Shown here: one piece after another, positions 7,399-9,642 of the stretch
How the letters are laid out: every line of letters starts with the position of its first letter
Numbering within the stretch: position 1 is the stretch's first letter
From: Chloroflexota bacterium
Lineage (GTDB): Bacteria; Chloroflexota; Anaerolineae; J102
NCBI GenBank assembly: GCA_003353825.1
Contig: PIVW01000203.1
Coordinates: forward strand, 1-9,642
Length of the DNA: 9,642 nt
Direction of reading: 5' to 3'
The notes under the pieces: model-generated
Seen by the model: the letters and a program-made list of their open reading frames with translations, nothing else
What the model was told of the DNA's origin: nothing
The model's database searches: none
Translations under genes and position numbers: made by a program

Positions 7399-7806
7399 CT
7401 ACTGGGCAAAGCCCAGATGCTCGGGACCAAATGAATCTGGCAGTAACTCAGCCACAGTCGTCTGCCAGATATCGCCCGTCTCATCAGCCATGATCACAGC
7501 CATGTCTGGGGCCAATTCACGCATGACCTGGCGACAGATACCGCAGGGCGATCCGCCATTGGCAGTCGCCACAGCGATGGCGCTGAATTGGCGGATTCCT
7601 TCGGACACAGCTTTAAAGATGGCGACTCGTTCGGCACAGCAAGTAGCCGGATAGACAGCATTTTCGATATTACAGCCAGAGAATACCTGACCATTCCTGG
7701 TAAGCAGTGCTGCGCCAACCATATATTGTGAATAAGGCGCGTAGGCATGCTGCCGAGCGGCTAGTGCTGCCTTCACCAACGCCTCGATATTCAAAGGTTC
7801 TGTCAC
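7399..7806 (-). CDS. cdd: Cytidine deaminase
   Basis: The 135-residue product has the size of the small homotetrameric cytidine deaminases, which turn cytidine and deoxycytidine into uridine and deoxyuridine in pyrimidine salvage. YAPYSQYMVGAAL (22-34) and GCNIENAVYPATCCAER (44-60) are family hallmarks. Cys57 with the catalytic Glu59 (CAE), and Cys88 and Cys91 in PCGICRQV, supply the three zinc ligands and the proton shuttle. All expected catalytic residues are present. The start is GTG at 7804-7806, overlapping the stop of the upstream CNNM-family gene by 4 bp (GTGA on the minus strand). GGAGG at 7811-7815 lies 4 nt before it, which supports this start and suggests coupled translation. The TAG stop is 12 nt before recO. 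Confidence 0.96.
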   Translation of the reverse strand: MTEPLNIEALVKAALAARQHAYAPYSQYMVGAALLTRNGQVFSGCNIENAVYPATCCAERVAIFKAVSEGIRQFSAIAVATANGGSPCGICRQVMRELAPDMAVIMADETGDIWQTTVAELLPDSFGPEHLGFAQ

Positions 7807-9098
7807 GCAGCCTCCATGATACCGTTCGATTCCCCCTTGTTGTTCAGAGGATGTTCGACTACCACTCTTACTTGATCGATGCGGTTATCTGTCACTTCGA
7901 GCACTTCCATGTAGACATTGTTGAGTTTAAGACTGTCACCAACTTTTGGGACACGCTGAAGTTGTGAATAAATCACCCCGGCCAGGGTATAGCTTTCATC
8001 TTCGTCGGTCAATGTCACGCCCAGATCCCGATTAAGGTCGTCGATATCGATACGGCCATTAACTATGTACACACCCTCATCGGTTTGGAGCAATAAGGGG
8101 GATTCAGAATCATATTCATCTTGGATCTCACCTACGATCTCTTCTAACAGATCCTCAATAGTGACAACCCCGGCAGTGCCGCCATACTCATCCACAACAA
8201 TAGCAAGGTGTGTTTTCTTGTGTTGTAGATCCTCTAACAGATCATCTACCATCGCCGACTCAGGCACAAAGTAGGGTTCACGCATGACTACCGGTACAGA
8301 AACATCCATGCGCCGGTCACGATAGCAAGTCAACAGATCTTTTGCATAAAGCACGCCCACAATCCGGTCGATTGAATCGTCGTATACAGGAATACGAGAG
8401 TGGCCTGCTTCCACAATAGTATCTAGCGCCTCTTGAAGTGAGGCGGTATGGTCAAGAGCGACGACATCAACACGAGGCACCATAACTTCTTCTACGCTGG
8501 TTTCGCTAAAACGAAATATACTGTCGATCATCTCCCGTTCTTCAGCCTCGATATAACGCTCCTCCTCACTGAAATTGAGTAGCAGACGTAGTCCATCTTC
8601 AGTCAAAAAGATGTTCCGGGCCTTATCTTCATTCTTGACACCGCAACGCTGAACGATTTTTACCAGAACCCACGAAATCGGTGCAGCCAGATTCGTGAGC
8701 CAACGTATAGGTCGGACCACCTTTAACGATATCGAGACAGGGCGCTGAACCGCCATCACCCTGGCTAAGACCTGAAAAAGCAAGAGCACAGCAAAGAGAA
8801 TGACCAGAGCCTGCACAATACTCACCCACTCACCGCCACGATTCATGACAATCCACACCGTGGTTGCCGTAGCCACGCCGATGGCAATCGTTCTGAGCAC
8901 CAAAATCCCCCCCAGAAAACGCTCGACATCCACCAGTAGCGCCTCAACGAGCAAGGCAGACGATACCCCTTGTTCGCCCAGTTTCCGAACATGCGCCCGG
9001 CTGATAGTCGCCAACGAGACTTCTGCCAGAGCCACCACAAACATAAGCAGGAGTGACAATGCCAGGATGGCAACAGCCAAGCCTAAAGGAACATCCAT
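7803..9098 (-). CDS. CNNM/CorC-family membrane protein with CBS pair (hemolysin-C-like)
   Basis: The 431-residue protein has the full three-part layout of the family. An N-terminal DUF21/CNNM membrane domain has hydrophobic segments at about 5-27, 63-86, 92-117 and 135-150. A CBS pair spans about 206-325, beginning MVPRVDVV and including DEYGGTAG (303-310). A C-terminal CorC_HlyC domain covers about 340-415. Members take part in divalent cation (Mg2+/Co2+) transport or homeostasis, and CBS pairs often bind adenine nucleotides. Many are annotated as hemolysins without good evidence of haemolysis. The acidic linker after residue 155 matches the family. The ATG at 9096-9098 is chosen because it directly precedes the first membrane segment. 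However, the only strong Shine-Dalgarno (GGAGG, 9115-9119) is 16 nt away, which is unusually far. The gene overlaps cdd by 4 bp at its 3' end and follows the GlmU-type gene after 105 bp. The transported ion cannot be deduced. Confidence 0.94.
   Translation of the reverse strand: MDVPLGLAVAILALSLLLMFVVALAEVSLATISRAHVRKLGEQGVSSALLVEALLVDVERFLGGILVLRTIAIGVATATTVWIVMNRGGEWVSIVQALVILFAVLLLFQVLARVMAVQRPVSISLKVVRPIRWLTNLAAPISWVLVKIVQRCGVKNEDKARNIFLTEDGLRLLLNFSEEERYIEAEEREMIDSIFRFSETSVEEVMVPRVDVVALDHTASLQEALDTIVEAGHSRIPVYDDSIDRIVGVLYAKDLLTCYRDRRMDVSVPVVMREPYFVPESAMVDDLLEDLQHKKTHLAIVVDEYGGTAGVVTIEDLLEEIVGEIQDEYDSESPLLLQTDEGVYIVNGRIDIDDLNRDLGVTLTDEDESYTLAGVIYSQLQRVPKVGDSLKLNNVYMEVLEVTDNRIDQVRVVVEHPLNNKGESNGIMEAA
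7811..7815 (-). promoter_or_regulatory. Ribosome binding site of cdd
   Basis: GGAGG on the minus strand, inside the last codons of the CNNM-family gene, lies 4 nt before the GTG start of cdd. The strong match decides in favour of the GTG over any internal start. Confidence 0.65.
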
Positions 9099-9203
9099 TA
9101 GATTGTAATTCAGTCCTCCAACGAAATTCTTTTGGTCAGGTATATGTACAACATCGATAATTGTTCGTCACCAACTATAGCATCATAACTCAGCGAGACA
9201 AAA

Positions 9204-9642
9204 TCAACCTTTCTTGGCTGTAAAATCGATTCCGGGAAAGATCTTTGTATCATTCCCTATTGTAATCCCAGAAAGTACAGTGTTGGCCTCTACGGTGCAT
9301 GAATCTCCAAGTTCTACGTCGGTTAAGACAGCTCCGGGGCCTATTTCACATGCCTGCCCGATGAATGTATTGCCAAATAGACACACGCCGGGTCCCAGGA
9401 TCGTGTTTTCCCCCACTACGACACCTGGGTGAATATAAGTGCAGTCGGGATCGATCATAGTGACACCGGAGGTCATGTGTGCGAGATTGGTACGTCGCCT
9501 GAGCACGTGCTCCGCTTCAGATAAGTGTACACGTGTGTTGATCCCTAATGCTTCAGATGGATCATCGAGCGTCACCACTGCAACACGATGATCATCGGCG
9601 ATGGCCAGGGTAATAGTATCGGTCAGATAATATTCGCCCTTT
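9204..9642 (-). CDS. GlmU-type nucleotidyltransferase with short hexapeptide domain (5' end outside window)
   Basis: The visible 145 residues (complete to a TGA at 9204-9206) are the C-terminal part of a UDP-N-acetylglucosamine diphosphorylase-like protein. GEYYLTD (2-8) and GINTR (33-37) are the end of the uridylyltransferase domain; the Asn of GINTR corresponds to the uridine/GlcNAc-site region of GlmU. After HMTSGVTMIDP (55-65) a left-handed beta-helix begins with hexapeptide repeats such as VVVGEN, TFIGQA, CEIGPG, VELGDS and ITIGND. It stops after about 85 residues with TAKKG. Classical GlmU has roughly 200 residues here, including the acetyl-CoA site and catalytic histidine. This protein lacks them, so it probably only makes the nucleotide sugar, or acts on another sugar phosphate. 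Reading on in the other minus-strand frames reveals no recognisable remainder of the acetyltransferase domain, so a simple frameshift is not supported. It heads the visible gene block. The glmU symbol is withheld because the bifunctional domain is incomplete. Confidence 0.88.
   Translation of the reverse strand, partial: KGEYYLTDTITLAIADDHRVAVVTLDDPSEALGINTRVHLSEAEHVLRRRTNLAHMTSGVTMIDPDCTYIHPGVVVGENTILGPGVCLFGNTFIGQACEIGPGAVLTDVELGDSCTVEANTVLSGITIGNDTKIFPGIDFTAKKG

Noticed and set aside
9107..9206. Frameshifted continuation of the GlmU-type gene beyond its stop codon
   Set aside because: A neighbouring frame is open for about 31 codons, but its translation shows no hexapeptide repeats or acetyltransferase motifs.
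1..9642. CRISPR array, tRNA or rRNA genes
   Set aside because: No spaced direct repeats of CRISPR type were noticed (the only arrays are contiguous octamers), and no tRNA or rRNA pattern was recognised by eye.

Overview
The window looks like chromosomal DNA of a Chloroflexota bacterium (Anaerolineae/Caldilineae-like). This is an inference from style, not from a marker gene. The signs are a lipoprotein with a Thr/Pro-rich linker, a dockerin-like tail on a secreted-protein remnant, a single-chain GlyQS of about 1000 residues, octameric tandem repeats between genes, and a moderate GC content.

Layout. Positions 1-192 (+) are the C-terminal end of a tyrosine recombinase that most resembles integron integrases. 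Positions 353-2026 (+) encode a lipid-anchored M1-family metallopeptidase with a complete zinc site. It converges on 2042-2725 (-), a 5'-truncated remnant of a secreted gluzincin-like protein with a degenerate dockerin-like end. The broken end of that remnant lies in a 132-bp palindromic element (2698-2829) with perfect 17-bp terminal inverted repeats and internal hairpins. The element sits directly behind glyQS.

The rest is a minus-strand housekeeping block, read from right to left: a GlmU-type enzyme (9642-9204, 5' end outside the window), a CNNM/CorC-family membrane protein (9098-7803), cytidine deaminase cdd (7806-7399), recombination mediator recO (7386-6628), an octamer-repeat spacer (6465-6596), a MazG-like NTP pyrophosphohydrolase (6458-6087), and the fused glycyl-tRNA synthetase glyQS (5845-2846). 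The CNNM, cdd and recO genes are tightly packed (a 4-bp stop/start overlap, then a 12-nt gap) and are probably cotranscribed. The order cdd-recO-glyQS recalls the cdd-era-recO-glyQ-glyS cluster of Firmicutes, here without era and with a mazG-like gene and repeats inserted.

I found no convincing new multi-gene system. The observations most worth following are the palindromic element at the truncated protease gene, the two-phase octamer array, and the shortened hexapeptide domain of the GlmU-type protein.
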